NCBI GenBank assembly: GCA_001941025.1
Contig: MSHE01000029.1
Location: forward strand, 1-30,964
Length of the DNA stretch: 30,964 nt
DNA from: Lachnospiraceae bacterium Zagget3
GTDB lineage: Bacteria > Bacillota_A > Clostridia > Lachnospirales > Lachnospiraceae
Reading direction: 5' to 3'
A program made the translations under genes and the position numbers. Under the pieces are notes generated by a model that saw only the letters and a program-made list of their open reading frames with translations, was not told where the DNA came from and ran no database searches. Positions 22,188 to 30,451 of the stretch are shown here, one piece after another (position 1 is the first letter of the stretch; each line of letters starts with the position of its first letter).

Positions 22188-22223
22188 GGCTCATTGTCAC
22201 GGGACAATGGGTCCTTTCTTTTT
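22188..22223 (+). terminator. attenuator terminator before aroF, with competing antiterminator
   Basis: An 11-bp stem (22188-22198 with 22203-22213, core CATTGTC/GACAATG, two G-T pairs), a 4-nt loop, then TTTCTTTTT. The left arm GCTCATTGTC (22189-22198) can instead pair with GACAAGAGC inside the leader ORF (22116-22124), giving nine pairs with one bulged A and destroying the terminator. A ribosome stalled at the last Trp or Tyr-Phe codons would leave 22116-22124 free; one reaching the stop at 22155 would mask it. Confidence 0.72.
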
Positions 22224-22251
22224 GCCAATTTATAAGTGAAGGAGAATCATT

Positions 22252-23271
22252 ATGGTAGTCATTTTAAAACCGGGCACCAGTCAGAACGAAATCCGAAAGC
22301 TGGTGGCCAAATTCGAGGCGATGGATCTGCGGGTTGGGGTCACCAACGGCGTGGACTGCTCCATTCTGGGCCTGGTGGGGGACACCACCAAGGTGGACGC
22401 GGACAAAATCCTTTTAAACGAGTGCGTAGAGCGGGTCACCCGCATCAGCGAGCCATACAAGAAGGCCAACCGGAAGTTCCACCCGGAGGACACGGTGGTG
22501 GATGTGGACGGCGTCCCCGTAGGCGGCAACAACTTCACGGTCATCGCGGGCCCCTGCTCGGTGGAGAGCGAGGAGCAGATCGTTGAGGTGGCCAAACAGG
22601 TCCAGGCCCAGGGGGCCACCATGCTCCGGGGCGGCGCCTTCAAGCCCCGCACCAGTCCCTACTCCTTCCAGGGGCTGGGTACAGACGGCCTTGACCTGCT
22701 GCTGGCGGCCAAGGCGGAAACGGGCCTTCCCATCGTGACGGAGATTATGGCCCCCCGGTACTGCGACCTGTTCGAGCAGAAGGTGGACCTTGTCCAGGTG
22801 GGCGCGCGGAATATGCAGAATTTTGAGCTGCTGAAGGAGGTGGGCAAGATGTCCAAGCCCGTCCTCCTGAAGCGGGGCCTGGCCAACACCTACGAGGAGT
22901 GGATTATGTCCGCCGAGTATATCATGAGCGAGGGCAACGAGAATGTCATCCTCTGCGAGCGGGGCATCCGCACCTTTGAGAAGTACACCCGGAACACCCT
23001 GGACGTCTCCGCCGTTCCCTCCATCAAGCGGATGTGCCATCTGCCCATCATCATCGACCCCTCCCACTCCGGCGGCTACAGCTGGCTGGTGGAGCCGCTG
23101 GCCCTGTCCGGCGTGGCGGCGGGGGCCGACGGCCTCATCATTGAGGTACACAACGACCCCGCCCACGCCCTCTGCGACGGCCAACAGTCTCTGACCCCGC
23201 CCCAGTTCGGTGAACTGATGGGGAAAGTGGAAAAAATGGTTGACCTGATGGGGAAGACCGTTGTAAAATAA
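22252..23271 (+). CDS. aroF: 3-deoxy-7-phosphoheptulonate synthase (DAHP synthase)
   Basis: Joins phosphoenolpyruvate and erythrose-4-phosphate, the first step of the shikimate pathway. It is 339 aa, the type with an N-terminal ACT-like/ferredoxin-like regulatory domain (about 1-70) as in Thermotoga DAHP synthase, so feedback inhibition by aromatic amino acids is likely. Active-site motifs: IAGPCSVES (98-106), LRGGAFKPRTSPYSFQG (125-141), VGARNMQNFELL, KRG and IDPSHSGG. AGGAG lies 7 bp before the ATG. First enzyme gene of the operon, under the attenuator upstream. Confidence 0.95.
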   Translation: MVVILKPGTSQNEIRKLVAKFEAMDLRVGVTNGVDCSILGLVGDTTKVDADKILLNECVERVTRISEPYKKANRKFHPEDTVVDVDGVPVGGNNFTVIAGPCSVESEEQIVEVAKQVQAQGATMLRGGAFKPRTSPYSFQGLGTDGLDLLLAAKAETGLPIVTEIMAPRYCDLFEQKVDLVQVGARNMQNFELLKEVGKMSKPVLLKRGLANTYEEWIMSAEYIMSEGNENVILCERGIRTFEKYTRNTLDVSAVPSIKRMCHLPIIIDPSHSGGYSWLVEPLALSGVAAGADGLIIEVHNDPAHALCDGQQSLTPPQFGELMGKVEKMVDLMGKTVVK

Positions 23272-23313
23272 AAGGAACGATTGCTGTGCTTGGCACATGG
23301 GAGGAACGGACCG

Positions 23314-24387
23314 ATGGAACGGGTTTTTGTGAACTTGCCGGGAAAAGAGTACGAGATTTTGATTGAGCGGGGCATTTTGGATCAGGCGGGGAAGCGGATG
23401 CGCACGGCGCTGCTTCGCCGCGGCCGGGCCGCCGTGGTCACTGACTCCAACGTGGGTCCGCTGTATGCGGACCGGGTGGAAAAGAGCCTCACCGACGCAG
23501 GCTTCACCGTGAAGGTGCTGACCGTTCCGGCAGGGGAGACCTCCAAGAGCGCCAAAATGCTGTCCTGGCTGTGGGAGGAGTTCATGGCCTTCGGCCTGAC
23601 CCGCACCGACTGCGTGGTGGCCCTGGGGGGCGGCGTGGTAGGTGACCTGGCGGGCTTTGCCGCCGCCAGCATCCTGCGGGGGGTGGACTTCGTCCAAATC
23701 CCCACCACCCTGCTGGCCCAGGTGGACTCCTCCGTAGGCGGCAAGGTGGCCATCGACCTGGAGGCGGGCAAGAATCTGGCGGGGGCCTTCTGGCAGCCCT
23801 GTCTGGTGCTGATGGACCCGGACGTGCTGGACACCCTCTCTGACCGCATCTTCTCCGACGGCATGGCGGAGGTCATCAAGTACGGCTGCATCTATCAGGC
23901 GGACTTCTTCCACGCCCTGGACGACATGGGCAGCCGGGCGGGGGTCATGGCGCAGATTGAAGCCGTCCTGCGCACCTGCTGCGCCATCAAGGCCGAGTGT
24001 GTGGTGCAGGACGAGCTGGACAAGGGGCTGCGGATGATTCTGAACTTCGGCCACACCCTGGGCCACGCCTATGAGAAGGCGTATCACTACGAAACCTACA
24101 CCCACGGCCAGGCGGTGTCCGCCGGCATGTGCCGGGCGGCGGAGCTGGGGGTGAAGCTGGGCTATACTCCGGCAGAGGTTCCCGGCCAAATCACCCAAAT
24201 CGTGCGGAAATTTGGCCTTCCGGACCGTATTGCCTGCACGATGGAGGACTACAAGGCCGCCATCGGCCTGGACAAGAAGGGCCAGGGGGACAGCATCCGC
24301 CTCATTGTCCTGCCGGAGCTTGGCAGGGCCCAGGCGGTGAAGCTGGAAAAGTCCGCCCTGTTTGATTTGATCGAGGTGGAAGCATGA
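23314..24387 (+). CDS. aroB: 3-dehydroquinate synthase
   Basis: Cyclises DAHP to 3-dehydroquinate with NAD+ and a divalent metal. It is 357 aa when started at ATG 23314, which has GGGAGG 9 bp upstream; an in-frame TTG at 23281 would add 11 unsupported residues. The NAD-site motif is ALGGGVVGDLAGFAAA, then IPTTLLAQVDSSVGGKVAID, and the metal ligands are in GMAEVIKYG (Glu), NFGHTLGHAYE (His) and THGQAVSAGM (His). Its stop overlaps the aroA start (ATGA), so translation is coupled. Confidence 0.94.
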   Translation: MERVFVNLPGKEYEILIERGILDQAGKRMRTALLRRGRAAVVTDSNVGPLYADRVEKSLTDAGFTVKVLTVPAGETSKSAKMLSWLWEEFMAFGLTRTDCVVALGGGVVGDLAGFAAASILRGVDFVQIPTTLLAQVDSSVGGKVAIDLEAGKNLAGAFWQPCLVLMDPDVLDTLSDRIFSDGMAEVIKYGCIYQADFFHALDDMGSRAGVMAQIEAVLRTCCAIKAECVVQDELDKGLRMILNFGHTLGHAYEKAYHYETYTHGQAVSAGMCRAAELGVKLGYTPAEVPGQITQIVRKFGLPDRIACTMEDYKAAIGLDKKGQGDSIRLIVLPELGRAQAVKLEKSALFDLIEVEA

Positions 24388-25595
24388 ATTTGTATCTGGA
24401 GCCGGGCAAGCTCACCGGCACGCTGACCCCGCCGCCCTCCAAGAGCCAGGCCCATCGGCTGATCATCGCCGCATCCCTGGCCCAGGGGGTCAGCCATCTG
24501 ACCAATCTGGCCGCCAGTGAGGACATTCAGGCCACCCTGGGCTGCATGGCGGCCCTGGGAGCAGACTATGACCGGGACAGCGGGGAAATTCAGGGTGTTG
24601 CGCCCCACAGCGTGGAGGCGCTGCCAAAGCTGGACTGCGGTGAATCCGGCTCCACCCTGCGGTTCCTGATTCCGGTGGCGCTGGCTATCACCGGCGGCGG
24701 GCAGTTCTTCGGCCGCGGGCGTCTGCTGGAACGGCCCATGGAGCCCTATGAGGCGCTGTTTCAGGAAAAGGGCATCCGCTATGAGCGCAGCCCGGACTGC
24801 ATCACCGTGGAGGGGACCCTGACCCCAGGCCGGTACCGTCTGCCAGGGAACGTATCCAGCCAGTTCATCACAGGGCTGCTCTACGCCCTGCCTCTGCTGG
24901 AGGGAGACAGTGAACTGGTGCTGACCACCGGGCTGGAATCCGGCGGCTATGTGGACATGACCCTGGACGCCCTGGCCCGGTTCGGCGTGACGGTGCAGCG
25001 GACGGCAACGGGCTGGCATATCCCCGGCGGTCAGCGGTATACCCCACGGGACTGCGCAGTGGAGAGCGACTACTCCCAGGCCGCCAACTTCCTGGTGGCG
25101 AACAGCCTGGGGGCATCTATCCGGCTGGAAGGGCTGAACCCCAATTCCACCCAGGGTGACCGGGTGATTCTGGACTATGTGCGCCGGCTGGAGGAGCCGG
25201 GGGAGGTGACGCTGGATGTCAGCCAGTGCCCCGACCTGGTGCCTCCCCTGGCCCTGCGGGCGGCCCTCCGGGACGGGGAAGTGACCCATATCGTGGGGGC
25301 AGCCCGGCTCCGGATGAAGGAGAGCGACCGGCTGGACACCGTCACCATCGAGCTGAACAACCTGGGCGGCCATGTGACTCAGGGGCCGGACAGCCTGACC
25401 ATTCTGGGCCGAAGCTACCTGTACGGCGGCGTGACGGACAGCCACAATGACCACCGCATTGCCATGATGCTGGGGGTGGCCGCCACCCGCTGTCTGGACG
25501 CCGTCACCGTCTGCGGGGCGGAGTGCGTGGCCAAGTCTTATCCCAACTTCTGGGAGGACTACAAAAGCCTGGGCGGTGGCGTCCGCCAGCGCTGA
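24384..25595 (+). CDS. aroA: 3-phosphoshikimate 1-carboxyvinyltransferase (EPSP synthase)
   Basis: Transfers enolpyruvyl from PEP to shikimate-3-phosphate. It is 403 aa, slightly shorter than the usual 427. Substrate motifs: PPSKSQAHR (Lys20, Ser21, Arg25), CGESGSTLRFLIP (85-97), RPMEPYEAL, RMKESDRLD and HNDHRIAMML. The first Gly-rich motif reads GESGST rather than the enteric GNAGTA. This is a variant loop at the PEP/glyphosate site, seen in other clostridial forms as far as I recall; any effect on inhibitor response is not predictable from here. Overlaps aroB by four bases. Confidence 0.94.
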   Translation: MNLYLEPGKLTGTLTPPPSKSQAHRLIIAASLAQGVSHLTNLAASEDIQATLGCMAALGADYDRDSGEIQGVAPHSVEALPKLDCGESGSTLRFLIPVALAITGGGQFFGRGRLLERPMEPYEALFQEKGIRYERSPDCITVEGTLTPGRYRLPGNVSSQFITGLLYALPLLEGDSELVLTTGLESGGYVDMTLDALARFGVTVQRTATGWHIPGGQRYTPRDCAVESDYSQAANFLVANSLGASIRLEGLNPNSTQGDRVILDYVRRLEEPGEVTLDVSQCPDLVPPLALRAALRDGEVTHIVGAARLRMKESDRLDTVTIELNNLGGHVTQGPDSLTILGRSYLYGGVTDSHNDHRIAMMLGVAATRCLDAVTVCGAECVAKSYPNFWEDYKSLGGGVRQR

Positions 25596-25613
25596 AACCG
25601 GGAGGAAACCGTT

Positions 25614-26675
25614 ATGAAACACACCATATTTGGCGAGAGCCACGGCCCGGCCATCGGCGTGACGCTGTCCGGCGTCCCGGCGGGGATTGAACTGGACATG
25701 GAGGAGATCGCCTTTGAGCTTGCCCGCCGGGCGCCGGGGAAGAGCCCCCTGTCCACAGCCCGGAAGGAGGCAGACGTGCCGGAAATCCTCTCCGGAATGT
25801 TTGAGGGGCAGACCACCGGCACCCCCCTCTGCGCCGTTATCCGGAACACCGACCAGCGCTCCAAAGACTACAGCAAGCTGCGCTATCTGCCCAGGCCCGG
25901 CCATGCCGATTACACCGGCTTCCTGCGCTATGACGGCTGCAACGACTACCGGGGTGGCGGCCACTTCTCCGGCCGGCTGACGGCCCCCCTGGTCTTTGCC
26001 GGGGCGGTGGCCAAGCAGATTCTGGCCCAGGAGGGCATCGCCATCGGCGCACACATCCGTTCCATTGCCGACGTGGAGGACCTGCCCCTGGAAAACGCCG
26101 GGGAACCGTTGAGGCGTGAGCTGCTCCGTCAGGTGGCGGAGAAGCCCTTCCCCGTGTTGGACGACAGCAGGGGGGAGGCCATGCAGCAGGTGATTTTGCA
26201 GGCCAGGTCGGAGAAGGACAGCGTGGGCGGCATCATTGAATGCGCCGTGCTGGGCCTGCCCCCCGGAGTGGGGTCCCCGGACTACGGGGAGAATGTGGAG
26301 GGCATCTTCGCCCAACACCTGTTCGCCGTCCCTGCGGTGAAGGGCGTCGCCTTTGGCGCAGGCTTCGGCATGGCCTCCATGCGGGGCAGCGAGTGCAACG
26401 ACCCCATCCGCATCGCTCGGGGCAATATCTACACCCTGGGGAACGTGAACGGCGGCGTCAACGGCGGCATCACCAACGGTATGCCGGTGGTGTTCTCCGT
26501 GGCTATCCGGCCCACCCCCTCCATTGCCCAGGAGCAGGACACCATTGACCTAGAGAAGATGGAGAACGCCAGGCTGACCATCGAGGGGCGGCACGACCCC
26601 TGCATCTGCCACCGGGCAGTGCCGGTGATTGAGGCTGCTGCCGCGCTGGCCACCTGTGAACTGCTGGGAATTTGA
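25614..26675 (+). CDS. aroC: chorismate synthase
   Basis: Forms chorismate from EPSP with reduced FMN. It is 353 aa, a normal length. Family motifs: GESHGPAIGV at the N-terminus, GGGHFSGRLTAPLVFAGA in the middle, and FGMASMRGSECND, NGGVNGGITNGMPVVF and RHDPCICHRAVPVIEA in the second half. A GGGAGGAAAC ribosome site lies 18 bp after aroA. Its last codons overlap the ribosome region of pheA. Confidence 0.95.
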   Translation: MKHTIFGESHGPAIGVTLSGVPAGIELDMEEIAFELARRAPGKSPLSTARKEADVPEILSGMFEGQTTGTPLCAVIRNTDQRSKDYSKLRYLPRPGHADYTGFLRYDGCNDYRGGGHFSGRLTAPLVFAGAVAKQILAQEGIAIGAHIRSIADVEDLPLENAGEPLRRELLRQVAEKPFPVLDDSRGEAMQQVILQARSEKDSVGGIIECAVLGLPPGVGSPDYGENVEGIFAQHLFAVPAVKGVAFGAGFGMASMRGSECNDPIRIARGNIYTLGNVNGGVNGGITNGMPVVFSVAIRPTPSIAQEQDTIDLEKMENARLTIEGRHDPCICHRAVPVIEAAAALATCELLGI

Positions 26676-26692
26676 ACGAGGAGGAAGCCCCC

Positions 26693-27853
26693 ATGTCAGA
26701 ATTGGACGAACTGCGGAAAGAGATAGACACCATCGACCGGCAAATCGTGCCGCTGTACGAGCAGCGGATGCGGGTCAGCCGACAGGTGGGGGAGTATAAG
26801 CTGAAACATGATAAGGCCATCCTGGACCCCGGGCGGGAGCAGGAGGTGCTGACCGCTAAGGCTGCCCTGGTGGAGGACAAGGCCCTGCGGCCCTACGTTG
26901 TCGCCCTGTATGAGCAGATCATGGCCCAAAGCCGGATGATTCAGACCAAGCTGCTGGGTGGCTGGAACCCGGCAAAGGAGCGCTCCTACAAGGAGTATCA
27001 CGAGGCGGTGAACACGGTGGGCTGGCGGCCGGAGACCGACCGGGTCATCTTCCAGGGCAAGCCCGGAGCCTACGGCGAGGAGGCCACCATCCAGTATTTT
27101 GGCGAGTACTGCGACCGCACCAGCGCCCGGAGCTTTGAAGGGGTTTTCCTTGCCATCCGGGAGGGGCTGGGGGGCTACGGCGTGGTGCCCATCGAGAACA
27201 GCTCCACCGGCTCCATCAACGATGTGTACGACCTGCTGGCCAAGTACGGCTGCTACATCGTGGGGGAGACCACCGTCCATGTGGAGCATTGCCTCCTGGC
27301 CCCCCATGGCGCCAGCCTGGGCAGCATCACGGATGTCTACTCCCATGAGCAGGGCTTCTTCCAGTGCCGGGACTTTTTGGGCACCTTCCCACAGTGGGCG
27401 CAGAATGTGGAACTGAACACTGCCGCCGCCGCCAAGCTGGTGGCGGAGTCCGGAGATGTCAGCAAGGCGGCTATCGCCAGCCGCCGCGCGGCAAAACTCT
27501 ACAATATGGACGTTCTTGCCGAGAAAATCAACGATAACCGAAATAATTACACCCGTTTTGTGGTGGTGGCGGAGAAGCCCTGCGGCGGCGAGGATGCGGA
27601 TAAGGTCAGCGTGGTCTTTACCGTCCCCCACACCGAGGGCAGTCTGCACCGCATCCTGTCCGTCTTTGCTACCAACGGGCTGAACCTGCTGAAGCTGGAG
27701 TCCCGCCCCATTCCCGGGCGGAGCTGGGAGTACACCTTCTTTGCCGACTTCACCGGCCATCTGAACGGCGGCGGCATGGATGACGTGATTCATCAGCTCA
27801 TTGACGAGACCCTGAGCTTCCGCATTTTGGGCAACTACCGCCGCAGCGAGTGA
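26693..27853 (+). CDS. pheA: bifunctional chorismate mutase / prephenate dehydratase (P-protein)
   Basis: Converts chorismate to prephenate and then phenylpyruvate. The start at 26693 has GAGGAGGAAG 7 bp upstream; an in-frame TTG at 26672, inside the aroC stop, is less likely. The 386 residues contain an AroQ chorismate mutase (about 1-88: LDELRKEIDTIDRQIVPLYEQRM), a prephenate dehydratase (117-295: FQGKPGAYGEEA, PIENSSTGSI, SHEQGFFQC and the catalytic NYTRF at 285-289) and a C-terminal ACT domain (305-385: EGSLHRILSVF, LESRP), the known Phe-feedback site. Because it lies in the operon, phenylalanine shortage would raise both the common pathway and its own branch. Confidence 0.94.
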   Translation: MSELDELRKEIDTIDRQIVPLYEQRMRVSRQVGEYKLKHDKAILDPGREQEVLTAKAALVEDKALRPYVVALYEQIMAQSRMIQTKLLGGWNPAKERSYKEYHEAVNTVGWRPETDRVIFQGKPGAYGEEATIQYFGEYCDRTSARSFEGVFLAIREGLGGYGVVPIENSSTGSINDVYDLLAKYGCYIVGETTVHVEHCLLAPHGASLGSITDVYSHEQGFFQCRDFLGTFPQWAQNVELNTAAAAKLVAESGDVSKAAIASRRAAKLYNMDVLAEKINDNRNNYTRFVVVAEKPCGGEDADKVSVVFTVPHTEGSLHRILSVFATNGLNLLKLESRPIPGRSWEYTFFADFTGHLNGGGMDDVIHQLIDETLSFRILGNYRRSE

Positions 27854-27865
27854 GGAGGGGATACC

Positions 27866-28732
27866 ATGCAGCTTTCCTATGAAAACGACAGCCGGAAGCT
27901 GGCGGTCATCGGCGACCCGGTGCTGCATTCCCTGTCGCCCCTGCTGCAAAACACCATGATTCAGGCCCTGGGGCTGAACTACATCTACCTGTGCCAGCCG
28001 GTGGCAAAAGGGGAGGCCAGGGCGTGGCTGGAGGCTGTAAAGCTATTGGACTTTGCAGGCTTTAACTGCACTATGCCCCACAAAATTGACATGGTTCCCC
28101 TGATGGACGAACTGGACGAGGACGCCGCGCTGTTCCAGGCGGTGAACACGGTTTTCCTCCGGGACGGCAAACTGTACGGCTGCAACACGGATGGCAGAGG
28201 CTTTTACCAGTCCCTGCTCCAGCGCGGCATTGACCCGGCAGGGCGGAACGTCACCATCCTGGGCACCGGCGGCGCGGCCAAGTCCGTGGCGCTGAAGCTG
28301 CTGCAGCAGGGGGCGGCCCATATCACGGTCTGCAACCGGACGGTGTCCAAAGCGGAACAGCTCTGCCGCTTCGCCCCGGACCGGATGGAGGCGAAGGGCC
28401 TTTCTCCGGAGGAGCTGAGGGCGGGCGTCCGCCACGCTGACCTTCTGGTGAACTGCACCTCCCTGGGGATGAAGGGCACAGGGGCGGATTTCGCCTCGCT
28501 GGACTTTCTGGACGACCTGCCCGCCCACGCGCCGGTGTGCGACCTGATTTATAGCCCCGCAGCCACCAGCCTGCTGGTGCGGGCGGGGGAACAGGGCCGC
28601 ACCGTGATGAACGGCATTGGGCTGCTGATCTGGCAGGCCATCTACGCCCTGGAGGAATTCACTCAGACCTCCATTGACGGGGCGGCTATGGCTGCGCTGC
28701 TGGAGCCGCTGGTGCGGCAGTATCAGGCATAA
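27866..28732 (+). CDS. aroE: shikimate dehydrogenase
   Basis: Reduces 3-dehydroshikimate with NADPH. It is 288 aa. Shikimate-binding motifs are DPVLHSLSP (Ser22, Ser24), NCTMPHK with catalytic Lys73, AVNT (Asn94) and CNTDGRGF with Asp109. The nucleotide fold is GTGGAAKSVA (133-142) followed by NRTVSKAE, whose Asn-Arg-Thr is the usual NADP mark. AGGAGGGG lies just before the ATG, 12 bp after pheA. Last gene of the operon; dehydroquinase, shikimate kinase and prephenate dehydrogenase are not in this window. Confidence 0.94.
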   Translation: MQLSYENDSRKLAVIGDPVLHSLSPLLQNTMIQALGLNYIYLCQPVAKGEARAWLEAVKLLDFAGFNCTMPHKIDMVPLMDELDEDAALFQAVNTVFLRDGKLYGCNTDGRGFYQSLLQRGIDPAGRNVTILGTGGAAKSVALKLLQQGAAHITVCNRTVSKAEQLCRFAPDRMEAKGLSPEELRAGVRHADLLVNCTSLGMKGTGADFASLDFLDDLPAHAPVCDLIYSPAATSLLVRAGEQGRTVMNGIGLLIWQAIYALEEFTQTSIDGAAMAALLEPLVRQYQA

Positions 28733-28863
28733 CATCAGCGCAGAAAGAAGTCAAAACGCAGGTTGGCCTCCGCTCAATAGGACAGGACCGATCTGCATAT
28801 AATAGCAGCGGCCGTCCGGCGCGGAGGCTTCTGTAACAACGGGTAACAAATTGTAAAGAATTT

Positions 28864-28890
28864 CTTAAGATTTTGTTGCTAAATCTTAAG
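28864..28890. promoter_or_regulatory. 10-bp dyad abutting the MBOAT promoter
   Basis: CTTAAGATTT (28864-28873) and AAATCTTAAG (28881-28890) are perfect inverted repeats 7 bp apart, ending on the base before the -35. This is an operator or activator site candidate. Upstream, 28733-28863 has no gene; an 8-bp inverted repeat GCCTCCGC/GCGGAGGC (28766-28773, 28821-28828) might help end the aro transcript, but there is no T-run. Confidence 0.6.
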
Positions 28891-28919
28891 TTGATTTGCT
28901 TTGTGCCGAATGCTATAAT
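28891..28919 (+). promoter_or_regulatory. extended -10 promoter of the MBOAT/DHHW operon
   Basis: TTGATT (28891-28896), 17 bp, TATAAT (28914-28919) preceded by TGC. Confidence 0.82.
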
Positions 28920-28981
28920 ATCGTGTGTGCAAAGAGTCGATTTTTGTCGTATATCGAGCTGTATGAGGGGGGTGCGGCCGG

Positions 28982-30430
28982 ATGGTTTTTTCTGACCTGC
29001 TGTTCGTATTTGCGTTTTTTCCGCTGAATATGCTTTTTTATTGGCTGATGCCGGATATTCCCAGGAAAAACCGGGTTCTGCTGATTTTTTCCCTGATTTT
29101 CTATGCCTGGGCCGGGCCCATGTACCTGCTGCTTCTGGTGGGGATGGCCTTTGCGGACTATGTCGTGGCCCTGCAGGTCGAGCGCTGCAAAACAAGGCGG
29201 AGCCGTAAGCTGGTGCTGGCAGCGGGCTGCACCATCAACCTCACCCTGCTTTGCATTTTCAAATACCTGACCTTCCTGCTGGAGAACATCCAATTCCTGT
29301 TTGGCGTCCCATCGGAGATCGTGGAGATTACTTTACCCATCGGCATTTCCTTCTACACCTTCCAGCTGCTGAGCTACATGGTGGATGTCTATCGCGGCAC
29401 GGTCCGGGCACAGCGGAAGTTTACCACGCTGCTGCTCTACGTCAGCCTGTTTCACCAGTGCATTGCCGGTCCCATTGTCCGCTATGAAACGGTGGAAAGT
29501 GAATTGACTTCACGGTCTGTTTCCAGCGACGATTTGGCCTACGGCATTCGCCGGTTCACCGTTGGGCTGGCGAAAAAGGCCCTCTTTGCCAATTACTGCG
29601 GCTCCCTGGCGGACACCTTCCTGGTGGCCACGGACGCAGCCGACGGTGCGGCGACCCTGGCAACCCAGCCGGCATTGTCCATCCTTCTGGGTACCATCTG
29701 CTACACCATGCAGATTTACCTGGACTTCTCCGCCTACTCCGATATGGCCATCGGCATGGGGCGGATGGTGGGCTTTCACTATCTGGAAAACTTCCTGTAC
29801 CCCTATCAATCCACCTCCATCACCGAGTTCTGGCGCAGGTGGCATGTCTCTCTCAGCTCTTTCTTCCGGGACTACCTTTACATCCCCCTGGGCGGCAGCC
29901 GCTGCAAGCGCAGCCGCATCATCTTTAATACGCTGGTGGTGTGGGTGTGCACCGGCTTCTGGCACGGGGCCAGCTGGAATTATATGCTGTGGGGCCTCTT
30001 TTACTTTGCCATGCTGTGCCTGGAAAAGTTTGTGTTCCCCAACTTCACCCAGCGGATACCCCGGGTGGCGGCCCACCTCTATGTGCTGCTGGTGGTGAAT
30101 TTCGGCTGGATGCTGTTCCGCTGTGAGGACCTGAGTTGGCTCGGCATTGAGCTGAAAGGGCTGCTGGGGCTGAACGGCAACGGCTTTGTCAGCTATGAGA
30201 CGCTGACCACCCTGAAGGCGAACTTCATCTTCCTGCTGGCTGCGGCCCTGGCCTGTACGCCGCTGGTGAAGCGGCTGGGGGAGCGGCTGACCGACTGGTG
30301 CCAGCGCAGCCTCAGGCTGGCCACCGTTTATCAGACGGTGCTGGCGGTGATTCCCGTCGCGCTGACCGTGGTGGCCACAGCCTGCCTTGTGGGGGACAGC
30401 TACAACCCGTTTCTGTACTTCCGATTTTAA
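28982..30430 (+). CDS. MBOAT-family membrane O-acyltransferase (AlgI/DltB-like)
   Basis: A 482-aa polytopic membrane protein, about 10-12 helices. It moves acyl groups (usually acetyl) across the membrane to a surface polymer. Family marks are PIGISFYTFQLLSYMVDVYRG, AGPIVRYE, YLDFSAYSDMAIGMGRM, FWRRWHVSLSSFFRDYLYIPLGG and the catalytic His in TGFWHGASWNY. GAGGGGGG lies about 9 bp before the ATG. The next gene, 21 bp on, is of the DHHW type, the usual partner of these acyltransferases, as AlgJ/AlgX-like proteins are in alginate acetylation. The polymer acetylated here is unknown. Confidence 0.92.
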   Translation: MVFSDLLFVFAFFPLNMLFYWLMPDIPRKNRVLLIFSLIFYAWAGPMYLLLLVGMAFADYVVALQVERCKTRRSRKLVLAAGCTINLTLLCIFKYLTFLLENIQFLFGVPSEIVEITLPIGISFYTFQLLSYMVDVYRGTVRAQRKFTTLLLYVSLFHQCIAGPIVRYETVESELTSRSVSSDDLAYGIRRFTVGLAKKALFANYCGSLADTFLVATDAADGAATLATQPALSILLGTICYTMQIYLDFSAYSDMAIGMGRMVGFHYLENFLYPYQSTSITEFWRRWHVSLSSFFRDYLYIPLGGSRCKRSRIIFNTLVVWVCTGFWHGASWNYMLWGLFYFAMLCLEKFVFPNFTQRIPRVAAHLYVLLVVNFGWMLFRCEDLSWLGIELKGLLGLNGNGFVSYETLTTLKANFIFLLAAALACTPLVKRLGERLTDWCQRSLRLATVYQTVLAVIPVALTVVATACLVGDSYNPFLYFRF

Positions 30431-30451
30431 CAGGGGGAGGGCGAAGCAAAC

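Noticed and set aside
22015..22251. T-box riboswitch before aroF
   Set aside because: Considered because T-boxes often control aromatic genes in Firmicutes. I see no T-box-like conserved sequence or long stem I-type leader, and the leader ORF explains the terminator better.
23281..23313. TTG start for aroB
   Set aside because: The ATG at 23314 has a proper ribosome site and matches where the family begins.
26672..26692. TTG start for pheA inside the aroC stop
   Set aside because: The ATG at 26693 has GAGGAGGAAG at ideal spacing; the extension would add only seven unsupported residues.
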